A stretch of DNA of 64,000 nt from Chamaecyparis obtusa. Its lineage: Eukaryota; Streptophyta; Pinopsida; Cupressales; Cupressaceae. The DNA is taken from assembly GCA_027943335.1 (NCBI GenBank), contig BSBK01006752.1, positions 535,790 to 599,789 on the forward strand. Direction: 5' to 3'. The notes beneath the pieces are model-generated. The model saw only the letters and a list, made by a program, of their open reading frames with translations. It searched no databases and had not been told where the DNA came from. Position 1 is the stretch's first letter; the number at the start of each line of letters is the position of its first letter. Below are positions 1-10,976 of the stretch, piece after piece. Made by a program: the position numbers and the translations under genes.

Positions 1-275
1 TGTGTGGTGCAAAAGCTTCGTTGAAAGAGAAAAAGAAGAAAAGAATAGAAATGATTTTTTTTCTTTTTATGTCATATACTGTAACCAGCTACTTATAACT
101 TGCAAAAATTATTATAACCATTTGAAATTGAAACTTAGTTTAATGTGAAACTGAGAACTGCTTTATTAGAGCTTTCTGTGATTTAGATTCAGACATCAAG
201 AACATTGTTTGCCTAATATTGTGATTAATGTTTATTTATTAATATCTCATACTGATAAACAATTGATAATTGTAG

Positions 276-689
276 GGAAAACGTCATTGGGGGTCTTTGA
301 GGATCCACCAGAAGCCAAGGAGAAAATGTATTCAAATGCTAAAGATGGTGTAACAGTCCTTACAGCTATTGAACCTTGCTGTGTAGATCATCTCCGATTC
401 TCCAAGTTCAACAGTACTGTGGTATTCCTTTGGATACTTCTAATGGTAAATTTCAGACATCAAGTTCTTTTCGTATGAAACTACTACATTTGTAATCTGT
501 AGTTTTAAACTTTTAGTTTATAAATGTTCATTAGCTTTAGTTCGTATGCTACCATTTCAAGTATGATTAATGAAGTTACCTTTATCACAGGATGAAAGTG
601 AGCAGTCAGCATACTGGTACGGAGCTGGCAGCATTGATACGGTGACTAGGGCATCGTTTAATGGTGGTATTGTGTTTTCCCGTATTTAG
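276..689 (+). CDS. Last two exons of an unidentified plant gene (partial)
   Basis: Two exon-like blocks join in frame. Block a (276-445) follows a TGTAG acceptor and ends at an ATG/GTAAAT donor; an alternative donor in the same phase lies after 421. Block b (591-686) follows TTTATCACAG and ends with TAG at 687-689. Both junctions are phase 0, giving about 88 codons. Block a reads GKTSLGVFEDPPEAKEKM and onward; block b reads DESEQSAYWYGAGSIDTV and onward, ending in a Gly-Gly-Ile-Val-Phe-Ser-Arg run. The composition is balanced, unlike the AT-rich surroundings, so it looks like real coding sequence. I do not recognise the family. Upstream exons would lie outside the window. The hairpin array begins about 180 bp after the stop. 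It could also be a gene fragment carried by the adjacent repeats. Confidence 0.4.
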
Positions 690-867
690 GGCATCGGCCT
701 TTTGAAGCATTGCCTTCATCTTTCTTAAGTCTGAGTTTTAAGTTTGTTTATCTCTCTCGGCGCTGTTGAAAATACAAATGACAACGTTCTTGTTTGTTTT
801 GCCCTTATATCCCGATGTGATTTCACGGAGGGTTACGGTGCTGTTGAAAACACAAATGAAAACACAA

Positions 868-1795
868 ATCCCTTGTGTAATTGCCACTTGAAGGAGGACA
901 GTCACTGTAAAGACAACATGATAATGTACACTTACAGCCCGTGTACATTATCATTGTGTCTTTAGAGTGACTATCCTCATTTGTTGAAGAAGAAAAGCAT
1001 TAATGTGGCTAAATAGCAATACATTCAAGTGGCAATCACACAAGGGACAATCACTGTGAGATGTCCTCATTTGTGACTGTCCTTACAGTGAGTGTACATT
1101 ATCATGTTGTCTTTAGAGTGACTGTCCTCATTTGTTGAAGAAGAAAAGCATTAATGTGGTTCAATAGCAATACATTCAAGTGGCAATTACACAAGGGACA
1201 ATCGATCACTGTGAGATGTCCTCATGTGTGACTATCCTTGTCACAAATGACTATCCTTGTAAAGACAACATGATAATGTACACATACAATGAGTGTACAT
1301 TATCATGTTGTCTTTACAGTGGCTGCCCTCATGTTGTATATTCTTCTCTGTAGATGCTACTATGTGCTAGGGAACTTCTTAGAACTGTTGGTATATTCTT
1401 ACAACTTGTTACACCTGGGATATTCTTCTCTGTAGATGCTATTGTGTGCCATAGTCCAAACAGGCCCATAAATGTGGTTGAATAGCAATACATTCAAGTG
1501 GCAATTACACAAGGGATAGTCACTGTGAGATGTCCTCATGTGTGACTGTCCTTGTCACAAATGAGGACATCTCACAGTGACTGTCCCTTGTGTAATTGCC
1601 ACTTGAAGGAAAAAAGCATTAATGTGGTTCAATAGCAATGTATTCAAGCGGCAATTACACAAGGGATAATCACTCTGAGATTTCCTCATTTGTGACTATC
1701 CTTACAGTGAGTGTACATTATCATGTTGTCTTTACAGTGACTGTCCTCATTTGTTGAAGGAAAAAAACATTAATGTGGTTCAATAGTGATGCAGA
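868..1795. repeat. Hairpin-module array, block I
   Basis: First block of a family of nested inverted and direct repeats. Its modules are built from three motifs and their reverse complements: GTGTACATTATCATGTTGTC, TCAAGTGGCAATTACACAAG and CAGTGACTGTCCTCATTTG. Adjacent modules face each other, so the strand can fold into successive hairpins. The block ends near 1795 with a variant module (TTGAAGGAAAAAA, then CATTAATGTGG), after which sequence becomes unique. No reading frame of note lies in it. Confidence 0.8.
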
Positions 1796-3974
1796 GTAGT
1801 CAGGGCTTTTAGAATATACAAATATACATCCTTAACTCTCATTCCACCAAGGAAGAAGGAATTCCAATGGTTGAAACGTGAGTTAAGGTCTTTACATCAG
1901 TCAAACCCTGAAAATGAGGGTTTGTAAACAATGCACAGAAAATTTGAAATAACTTAGATATAAAACAAAGAGAATCAATCAAACCAACTTCCAAAGCATC
2001 AGATGTCACTATTACAACTTCCAGGCAAATTTTATCATCCAACCACCATCCGTACAGCCGTATAGAGTTCATTTTTCACCATAAATGCACTAAAACAGGG
2101 TTATTTTTATTTTTTATGAAAGCAAAATGATTACAATACTGGTTCTCTGTCTGTCTTCGACCATTTGAAGCCTAAAATAGGCTCTCCAAATGTTGGTTCA
2201 ACCATCTAGGTGGTTAGAACAGTTTATCCAACAAATGTCAACTTTGCTAAGCAACTTTTAAAGTTGCATTACAACTTTGCAAACAACTTTGCCGAGAAGG
2301 TTAAAAATGTGTTGTGAAACTTTAGGAACCTTATTAAAGTTATTTTGGACCTTCAAACTTCTTAACAACATCTAAAAGACACCTAATAAACACTTACTAT
2401 GCGCATTTCATCCAAGGACTCAAAAGATGCCCAAGGTTTATAAGTCACCAAGGGGTCTTGTGTCCAACAAGTGGATGTTTATAAGGAGATAAAATCAATC
2501 CTTAATATTTATTACAAACCAAGAAAACATCTAAAACTCCTATTCTAATTTATTGTCATTCAAAAAGACTCTGATTTGTCATTCAAAAAGACTCTGATTT
2601 GTCAATCAAAAGGACCTTTCACCAGTCAATCCTTCAAAGCTCCAAGGTGAAAATCTTATGTTCCAATTGATAGGATTTGACTCCTTGGCTTCATGGCAAA
2701 TTCCTTCAATCATGGTGTCTTTGGCTTGCATTAGGGATGCCCCTGCATCAAATAGCAATGCATTCAAGTGGCAATTACACAAGGGACAGTACATGCCCAT
2801 TAAAGTTGGTGTTTTGTTATCCAGCATGACAATGGAGACAACATACTCTGTGTCAATTTTACTGATCAAATTTCCCTCCGCCAGGCAAAGCAACAATCTG
2901 GGTATGATAAGGTGAAATTTTGTAGTCCTTTTGGGTATGATAATAGTTCCAGTTTCCAATAAGATGGTTCATTTTTATAATCTAGCTTCAATTTCTCTTG
3001 TGAAAATCTTTTTTTCATTTTATGGGTGGTAAAATATAATTATTATGCTAGAGGTGTGTACTTATGGATGATAATGAAACAAAATGATAAGATTTAAGAC
3101 TCTTGTTGTTTTTTTAAATAGCAATTTAAGTTTCCTTCTATTATAAATTACTGTTTTTCTATTTTTTAATGTATCTTTCCAAATCTTTTATATCAATTTT
3201 ATTTATGAAATATAAATATATTAATAATGTTTTAGTGTTTTTAGGATTAGTTTATATCAATTCTATGTATCATCATTCGTCATTCAATTGTCAGTATTAT
3301 TAATTTAGACTATGCAATTGTAGAACTACTCGAATATGGGTTGGATGGATACTCAAGCAGGGGAACCCTCCTCAAATATCTCAAGCAGTGAACTTGGAAA
3401 AATGTGTCCTGAAGGAACCCTTTCCATCAGAGAGATAAAAGTACAAACAAGTAAAAGAAGCAGGCTCTGCAAATATGTTTTTGAGAAGAAAAATGATAGA
3501 TTATTCGAGTATGGTTCATGAGGTATATCTAAAAAGACATTTTTTTTCTTATTATAATAAAAGAGGAAGTTGTGAATGTCAAAGTTGAGTGAAACAAAAA
3601 TTATTTTCATCAAATTTTATTAGGCTTGCTTTTGGGAATAGTTTCTTACAATATTGCTATTAAGATTTTTATTGTGTAGTTTTTAGATTAGGTTTATAAA
3701 ATTATATTTCATGAGTAGTGATTCATATTAATCAATTAACGATACTTTTGGAAGGTATTTTCAATGTGTCAAATTTTGATATTTTTACAAGAATTAGATT
3801 GTGTAATTTTTTTAATTAAAGTCATTGACTCATATTTCATAAATAATAGTTCTCATGAATCCATCTCTTATAAGATTGAATAGTCTATTTAGGAAGTATT
3901 TCTGATAGTATGTCAAATTATGATATTACTATTACCATTAGATTGCATGGCTTTGAAGTCAACCTCGTTGACCC
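1796..3974. other. Non-array spacer between hairpin blocks I and II
   Basis: Mostly unique AT-rich sequence. A single 37-bp remnant of the array module sits at 2752-2788 (AATAGCAATGCATTCAAGTG, then the ACACAAGGGACA part). Around 2540-2610 a 25-bp motif (CATTCAAAAAGACTCTGATT) is repeated in tandem. Open frames on both strands near 2606-2959 run through the array remnant and show no recognisable domain, so I do not call a gene. Confidence 0.5.
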
Positions 3975-3977
3975 ATA

Positions 3978-4999
3978 TTCTTCTCTGTAGATGCTACTAT
4001 GTGCTAGGGAACTTCTTAGAACTGTTGGTATATTCTTACAACTTGTTACACCTGGGATATTCTTCTCTGTAGATGCTACTATGTGCCGCGGTCCAAACGG
4101 GCCCATAAATGTGGTTGAATAGCAATAAATTCAAGTGGCAATTACACAAGGGACAGTCACTGTGAGATGTCCTCATGTGTGACTGTCCTTGTCACAAATG
4201 AGGACATCTCACAGTGACTGTCCCTTGTGTAATTTCCACTTGAATGAGGACAGTCACTGTAAAGACAACATGATAATGTACACTTACAGCCCGTGTAAAT
4301 TATCATGTTGTCTTTAGAGTGACTATCCTCATTTGTTGAAGAAGAAAAGCATTAATGTGGCTGAATAGCAATACATTCAAGTGGCAATCACACAAGGGAC
4401 AGTCACTGTGAGATGTCCTCATTTGTGACTGTCCTTACAGTGAGTGTACATTATCATGTTGTCTTTAGAGTGACTGTCCTCATTTGTTGAAGAAGAAAAG
4501 CATTAATGTGGTTCAATAGCAATACATTCAAGTGGCAATTACACAAGGGACAATTGATCACTGTGAGATGTCCTCATGTGTGACTATCCTTGTCACAAAT
4601 GAGGACATCTCACAATGACTGTCCCTTGTGTAATTCAAGTGGCAATTACACAAGGGACAGTCACTGTGAGATGTCCTCATTTGTGACTGTCCTTACAATG
4701 AGTGTACATTATCATGTTGTCTTTAGAGTGACTGTCCTCATTTGTTGAAGAAGAAAAGCATTAATGTGGTTCAATAGCAATACATTCAAGTGGCAATTAC
4801 ACAAGGGACAATCGATCACTATGAGATGTCCTCATGTGTGACTATCCTTGTCACAAATGAGGACATCTCACAATGACTGTCCCTTGTGTAATTGCCACTT
4901 GAATGAGGACAGTCACTGTAAAGACAACATGATAATGTACACATACAATGAGTGTACATTATCATGTTGTCTTTACAGTGGCTGCCCTCATGTTGTATA
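3978..4999 (+). repeat. Higher-order unit 1 (1,022 bp)
   Basis: Contains the extra 258-bp module segment near 4633-4890 but lacks the roughly 410-bp non-hairpin segment (starting AAGTACCGTGAAGGTAG) found in units 2 to 4. The start is set at the marker TTCTTCTCTG. Confidence 0.7.
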
Positions 5000-6174
5000 T
5001 TCTTCTCTGTAGATGCTACTATGTGCTAGGGAACTTCTTAGAACTGTTGGTATATTCTTACAACTTGTTACACCTGGGATATTCTTCTCTGTAGATGCTA
5101 CTGTGTGCTGGGGTCCAAACGGGCCCATAAATGTGGTTGAATAGCAATACATTCAAGTGGCAATTACACAAGGGACAGTCAGTGTGAGATGTCCTCGTGT
5201 GTGACTGTCCTTGTCACAAATGAGGACATCTCACAGTGACTGTCCCTTGTGTAATTGCCACTTGAATGAGGACAGACACTGTAAAGACAACATGATAATG
5301 TACACAAGTACCGTGAAGGTAGTTGCAAGTTACAGCTATTTCATTGCATACCCGAAACAATGAAGATGTTACGGTCCACAAAATGTTTGTGCTTGAAAGA
5401 TGAACAAATAAAATTAAACTTCTAAATAACCAGAGCCGCTAACAATAAATTCAACACAGATATGTCCTCATTTCTGGGTATTTTAGCTCTGTAACAGCTG
5501 AATACCAGATTACATAATAATGACAAAAGAAAAATAAACCCAACGTACTCAGAAATTGTAGCTGTGATTTCGCGGAGGGAATCTCTCTCGGCACTGTTCA
5601 AAATACAAATGACAACGTTTCTCTACATTATCATGTTGCCTTTACAGTGACTGTCCCTTGTGTAATTGTCACTTGAAGGAGGATAGTCACTGTAAAGACA
5701 ACATGATAATGTACACTTACAGCCCGTGTACATTATCATGTTGTCTTTAGAGTGACTATCCTCATTTGTTGAAGAAGAAAAGCATTAATGTGGCTGAATA
5801 GCAATACATTCAAGTGGCAATCACACAAGGGACAGTCACTGTGAGATGTCCTCATTTGTGACTGTCCTTACAGTGAGTGTACATTATCATGTTGTCTTTA
5901 GAGTGACTGTCCTCATTTGTTGAAGAAGAAAAGCATTAATGTGGTTCAATAGCAATACATTCAAGTGGCAATTACACAAGGGACAATCGATCACTGTGAG
6001 ATGTCCTCATGTGTGACTATCCTTGTCACAAATGAGGACATCTCACAATGACTGTCCCTTGTGTAATTGCCACTTGAATGAGGACAGTCACTGTAAAGAC
6101 AACATGATAATGTACACATAAAATGAGTGTACATTATCATGTTGTCTTTACAGTGGCTGCCCTCATGTTGTATA
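5000..6174 (+). repeat. Higher-order unit 2 (1,175 bp)
   Basis: Holds the non-hairpin segment starting at 5306 (AAGTACCGTGAAGGTAG), which runs through TTTCGCGGAGGGAATCTCTC to about 5630. It lacks the 258-bp segment present in units 1 and 3. Part of the non-hairpin segment resembles 744-800 (CTCTCTCGGCGCTGTTGAAA), beside block I. Confidence 0.75.
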
Positions 6175-7607
6175 TTCTTCTCTGTAGATGCTACTATGTG
6201 CTAGGTAACTTCTTAGAACTGTTGGTATATTCTTACAACTTGTTACACCTGGGATATTCTTCTCTGTAGATGCTACTGTGTGCTAGGGTCCAAACGGGCC
6301 CATAAATGTGGTTGAATAGCAATACATTCAAGTGGAAATTACACAAGGGACAGTCACTGTGAGATGTCCTCATGTGTGACTGTCCTTGTCACAAATGAGG
6401 ACATCTCACAGTGACTGTCCCTTGTGTAATTGCCACTTGAATGAGGACAGTCACTGTAAAGACAACATGATAATGTACACAAGTACCGTGAAGGTAGTTG
6501 CAAGTTACGGCTGTTTCATTGCATACCCGAAACAATGAAGATGTTACGGTCCACAAAACATTTGTGCTTGAAAGATGAACAAATAAAATTAAACTTCTAA
6601 ATAACCAGAGCCGCTAACAATAAATTCAACACAGATATGTCCTCATTTCTGGGTATTTTAGCTCTGTAACAGCTGAATACCAGATTACATAATAATGACA
6701 AAAGAAAAATAAACCCAATGTACTCAGAAATTGTAGCTGTGATTTCGCGGAGGGAATCTCTCTCGGCACTGTTGAAAATACAAATGACAACATTTCTCTA
6801 CATTATCATGTTGCCTTTACAGTGACTGTCCCTTGTGTAATTGCCACTTGAAGGAGGACAGTCACTGTAAAGACAACATGATAATGTACACTTACAGCCC
6901 GTGTACATTATCATGTTGTCTTTAGAGTGACTATCCTCATTTGTTGAAGAAGAAAAGCATTAATGTGGCTGAATAGCAATACATTCAAGTGGCAATCACA
7001 CAAGGGACAGTCACTGTGAGATGTCCTCATTTGTGACTGTCCTTACAGTGAGTGTACATTATCATGTTGTCTTTAGAGTGACTGTCCTCATTTGTTGAAG
7101 AAGAAAAGCATTAATGTGGTTCAATAGCAATACATTCAAGTGGCAATTACACAAGGGACAATCGATCACTGTGAGATGTCCTCATGTGTGACTATCCTTG
7201 TCACAAATGAGGACATCTCACAATGACTGTCCCTTGTGTAATTCAAGTGGCAATTACACAAGGGACAGTCACTGTGAGATGTCCTCATTTGTGACTGTCC
7301 TTACAATGAGTGTACATTATCATGTTGTCTTTAGAGTGACTGTCCTCATTTGTTGAAGAAGAAAAGCATTAATGTGGTTCAATAGCAATACATTCAAGTG
7401 GCAATTACACAAGGGACAATCGATCACTGTGAGATGTCCTCATGTGTGACTATCCTTGTCACAAATGAGGACATGTCACAATGACTGTCCCTTGTGTAAT
7501 TGCCACTTGAATGAGGACAGTCACTGTAAAGACAACATGATAATGTACACATACAATGAGTGTACATTATCATGTTGTCTTTACAGTGGCTGCCCTCATG
7601 TTGTATA
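6175..7607 (+). repeat. Higher-order unit 3 (1,433 bp)
   Basis: Same as unit 2 plus the 258-bp module segment (around 7240-7500). The non-hairpin segment starts at 6481. It differs from unit 2 at only a few sites in this segment, e.g. ACAGCTATT versus ACGGCTGTT. Confidence 0.75.
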
Positions 7608-8570
7608 TTCTTCTCTGTAGATGCTACTATGTGCTAGGGAACTTCTTAGAACTGTTGGTATATTCTTACAACTTGTTACACCTGGGATATTCTTCTCTGT
7701 AGATGCTACTGTGTGCTGGGGTCCAAACGGGCCCATAAATGTGGTTGAATAGCAATACATTCAAGTGGAAATTACACAAGGGACAGTCACTGTGAGATGT
7801 CCTCATGTGTGACTGTCCTTGTCACAAATGAGGACATCTCACAGTGACTGTCCCTTGTGTAATTGCCACTTGAATGAGGACAGTCACTGTAAAGACAACA
7901 TGATAATGTACACAAGTACCGTGAAGGTAGTTGCAAGTTACGGCTGTTTCATTGCATACCCGAAACAATGAAGATGTTATGGTCCATAAAACATTTGTGC
8001 TTGAAAGATGAACAAATAAAATTAAACTTCTAAATAACCAGAGCCGCTAACAATAAATTCAACACAGATATGTCCTCATTTCTGGGTATTTTAGCTCTGT
8101 AACAGTTGAATACCAGATTACATAATAATGGCAAAAGAAAAATAAACCCAACGTACTCAGAAATTGTAGCTGTGATTTCGCGGAGGGAATCTCTCTCAGC
8201 ACTGTTGAAAATACAAATGACAACGTTTCTCTACATTATCATGTTGCCTTTACAGTGACTGTCCCTTGTGTAATTGCCACTTGAAGGAGGACAGTCACTG
8301 TAAAGACAACATGATAATGTACACTTACAGCCCGTGTACATTATCATGTTGTCTTTAGAGTGACTATCCTCATTTGTTGAAGAAGAAAAGCATTAATGTG
8401 GCTGAATAGCAATACATTCAAGTGGCAATTACACAAGGGACAGTCACTGTGAGATGTCGTCATTTGTGACTATCCTTACAGTGAGTGTACATTATCATGT
8501 TGTCTTTAAAGTGACTGTCCTCATTTGTTGAAGGAAAAAAGCATTAATGTGGTTCATTAGCAATGTATTC
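7608..8570 (+). repeat. Higher-order unit 4 (partial, about 963 bp)
   Basis: Starts at the same marker and carries the non-hairpin segment at 7914. It is cut short at the terminal variant module near 8570, where non-array sequence starts. Confidence 0.7.
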
Positions 8571-8810
8571 CCAGCATCTGTACCTGCATCTCTCTTATAT
8601 ACTACAAGTTACTTGCCATCAGAAATTGCAGTTCCCTCACGTGACATTGATGGTGAAGTGTTCTTTTCAAAACCATCATCTGTGGTTACCAATGCTCCTA
8701 TTTTAGGCAATAAGTTTGTTGCATTCCATGAGCCATTGGTCAAGTTTCTTCTACGAGCTTTTGATGCCTCAAAATCTAAGCAGCGCCTACGCATGCCTCG
8801 TTGTGGTTGA
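8571..8810 (+). pseudogene. Exon-like fragment trapped between hairpin blocks
   Basis: Open frame immediately after the terminal repeat module, starting just past a TTCCCAG that could be a splice acceptor and ending at a TGA at 8808-8810. The peptide begins ASVPASLLYTTSYLPSEI and contains GEVFFSKPSSVVTNAPILG; it ends with a basic tail (KSKQRLRMPRCG). Codon use and composition look coding, and the local sequence is less AT-rich than its flanks. I do not recognise the family. It is flanked on the left by block II and on the right, after about 235 bp, by block III, so it may be a captured host exon, or the last exon of a gene whose intron is filled by the array. No start codon of its own is convincing. 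Confidence 0.35.
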
Positions 8811-9044
8811 TTATCATTCTGTACATGAATTATAATGAGTAATCAGTTTTGGGCCTTGGAATCTTGTATGTAACATGCACAGGCATTTCATGGCTAAATG
8901 AATCTATTTAAAAGCATCAACTTTTCTTACATGATGTTGGATACATAAGTAGAACAAGTGTATATCAAATTGGAAGCAATCAGAACTCCACAATGACATA
9001 TTATTTAGAGTACTCTTCAGTTTAAGTAATAATGCATATATTGA

Positions 9045-9104
9045 CACTGTAAAGACAACATGATAATGTACACTCACTGTAAAGACAACATGATAATGTA
9101 CACT
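9045..9104. repeat. Tandem 30-bp duplication at left edge of block III
   Basis: Two exact copies of a 30-bp module (CACTGTAAAGACAACATGAT, then AATGTACACT) at 9045-9074 and 9075-9104. The second copy is also the outer end of the adjoining palindrome. Confidence 0.85.
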
Positions 9105-9442
9105 CACTGTAAGGACAGTCACAAATGAGGACATCTCACAGTGACTGTCCCTAGTGTAATTGCCACTTGAATGTATTGCTATTCAGCCACATTAATGCTT
9201 TTCTTCTTCAACAAATGAGGATAGTCACTGTAAAGACAACATGATAATGTACACTCCAGTGAGTGTACATTATCATGTTGTCTTTACAGTGACTATCCTC
9301 ATTTGTTGAAGAAGAAAAGCATTAATGTGGCTGAATAGCAATACATTCAAGTGGCAATTACACTAGGGACAGTCACTGTGAGATGTCCTCATTTGTGACT
9401 GTCCTTACAGTGAGTGTACATTATCATGTTGTCTTTACAGTG
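9075..9442. repeat. Perfect 182-bp-arm palindrome (block III)
   Basis: Arms 9075-9256 and 9261-9442 are reverse complements with a 4-base loop (9257-9260, CAGT). I compared the arms and found no mismatch; even the private variant CCCTAGTGT (elsewhere CCCTTGTGT) is shared by both. Block III continues to about 9498 with the terminal variant GGTTCATTAGCAATGTATT. Such a perfect long hairpin should be unstable in replication, so it is either very recent or maintained by conversion. Confidence 0.85.
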
Positions 9443-9499
9443 GCTGTCCTCATTTGTTGAAAGAAAAAAGCATTAATGTGGTTCATTAGCAATGTATTA

Positions 9500-9830
9500 A
9501 ATTAATTTTTTTTTTTTAATCCACCCACGGGCGTCGCAATTGCGACGGAAACCCGTCGCAATGCGATGCAGGCGCCCGTCGCAATTGCTTGGGAGGTCCG
9601 TCGCGATTGCGACGGCCCTCCGAAGCCATGCGACGGGGGGGCGACGGCCATGCCGCTTCTTAAATCTTAGTCACATTGCGACGGATATGTGTCGCAATTG
9701 CGACGGCTACCCATAGACGTCGCAATTTGTGACTAAAAAATAGCGACGTCTATGGGTGTTGCTATTGCGACACATAGCTGTCGCAATTGCGACACATAGC
9801 CGTCGCAAAATGACCCCAAATGTATTAGTG
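9500..9830 (-). mobile_element. CACTA-like transposon end, CpG-rich (fragment)
   Basis: About 330 bp packed with GTCGCAATTGCGAC-type palindromic motifs in direct and inverted copies, strikingly rich in CpG compared with the rest of the window. It contains a hairpin (ACCCATAGACGTCGC against GCGACGTCTATGGGT, about 9709-9758). The right edge ends TATTAGTG at 9823-9830, so read from the minus strand it begins CACTAATACATTTGGGG, the form of a CACTA (En/Spm) terminus followed by subterminal repeats. No matching CACTA start is visible at the left edge, so it is half an element or another class. The 9-bp AATGTATTA occurs at both edges (9491-9499 and 9819-9827), which would instead fit a Mutator-type duplication. 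Confidence 0.45.
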
Positions 9831-10631
9831 ACATGTTTCATAGGTTGATTTGATATTTGAGTCTCATGTTCTACTAATTTATCCTTGTCTCTTTCATATT
9901 TCCATGGAAATTTTTTTATTGTGATAATGTACGACATTCTTCATTTCTTAGATCATGGGTCGTGTAGGTGATGGAGTCGAGATCCATTCACTTGCAGTGA
10001 GATGACTCATTAGTGGACTGTCTATATCCACATGATTGATCTACAATGTTGATGCAGGTCTCATTAGTTGGCCTTGTCTGTGGTCATTTATGCATTAGTA
10101 TGTTTAATTTATGAGAGCTTTGATAATATTTATTATAACTCACTTTGACCATTTGGTTTATCTTGATGTCACGTTAAGCTTCATTGCACATTTTTATGAT
10201 TGCTCATTATTAATATCTTTCTAAAGTTTTCAATGATTCTCTAAAGTTGAATTATTTTTTATGGTACATGTATTATAAGTTCCTTTTCAAAAGTATACTA
10301 ATTTGTCTCAAGGGTAGATCCCAACTATGAGAAATCTACTTGTGGTTTTTCTATGTTCAATGTTTCAAGTGATCCATCAAGGAGAATTCAAGACATCAAT
10401 TCATTTACACAAATCCTATGAATCACAAGACTACTTGAAGATGTGGTTATACTTCCACTTGAATACATTTAAAGGACCCATACACTTCTCTTGGCTCTAC
10501 AAAAGATGCATGTACAACATACATATGACTACTTGCACACTTGAAGACAATACTTCTTTTCTTTATATTGAAGATCACGTTGCAGATTGTTGTAAATTTT
10601 GGGTTTAATACCCCTTGTAAAATCTCCAAGT
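9831..10631. other. Unassigned spacer upstream of LTR candidate
   Basis: AT-rich sequence with no recognisable coding domain. Frames at 10327-10608 (+) and 10447-10629 (-) overlap antisense and show no family signature. It may be the decayed 3' internal region of the LTR element ending at 11541. Confidence 0.35.
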
Positions 10632-10647
10632 AAAGATTAAAGGGGGG
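10632..10647 (+). other. Polypurine tract candidate
   Basis: AAAGATTAAAGGGGGG lies directly against TGTTAG at 10648, the usual arrangement of a plus-strand priming site and a 3' LTR. Confidence 0.5.
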
Positions 10648-10941
10648 TGTTAGAATCTATAATCTTTCCTTGGTTGTATTATTTGAATAAGGATAAATGA
10701 AGGTATCCTTTATGTATTTTTGTCCTGTAGTCCAAGTAAGAGGACAACTCATATTTTATAATTCATTTAATAAGGAAATTAGTTTATTCCTCATTAAGAG
10801 GATATGGACACTTGTTGCACACACTTATGAATGGTGGCATTCATAGACTTGGGAGTTACATTCTAATTCCTCTCTCTCATCTCTATTTAAGAGATGCTCC
10901 TCTCTCTCATTTCTTATTATGAAGTTATTGTTAGTGAGCAA

Positions 10942-10976
<35 letters not shown>

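Larger units (their letters stand above)
3975..8570. repeat. Hairpin-module array, block II, with higher-order repeats
   Basis: Main block. It is a chain of hairpins: for example 55-bp arms at 4129-4183 and 4191-4245 with a 7-base loop, then a second hairpin at 4246-4331 with arms of about 38 bp. The same hairpins recur near 5150, 6324 and 7757. Direct modules of about 151 bp also repeat (4293 to 4444). The marker TTCTTCTCTGTAGATGCTAC begins higher-order units at 3978, 5000, 6175 and 7608. Units differ by a few substitutions only, implying recent amplification or gene conversion. The block ends near 8570 with the GGTTCATTAGCAATGTATT terminal variant. Confidence 0.85.

Noticed and set aside
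2606..2959. 117-codon minus frame and 85-codon plus frame
   Set aside because: Both pass through an array-module remnant and are antisense to each other; no family signature.
3336..3613. 61-codon plus frame and 86-codon minus frame
   Set aside because: Short, overlapping antisense, no domain.
868..9499. CRISPR-like array
   Set aside because: Repeats occur in both orientations, vary in spacing, have no unique spacers of constant size, and no cas genes are near; the window is eukaryotic.
10327..10608. 93-codon plus-strand frame
   Set aside because: No recognisable motif, a long antisense frame over the same bases, and position just upstream of an LTR candidate.
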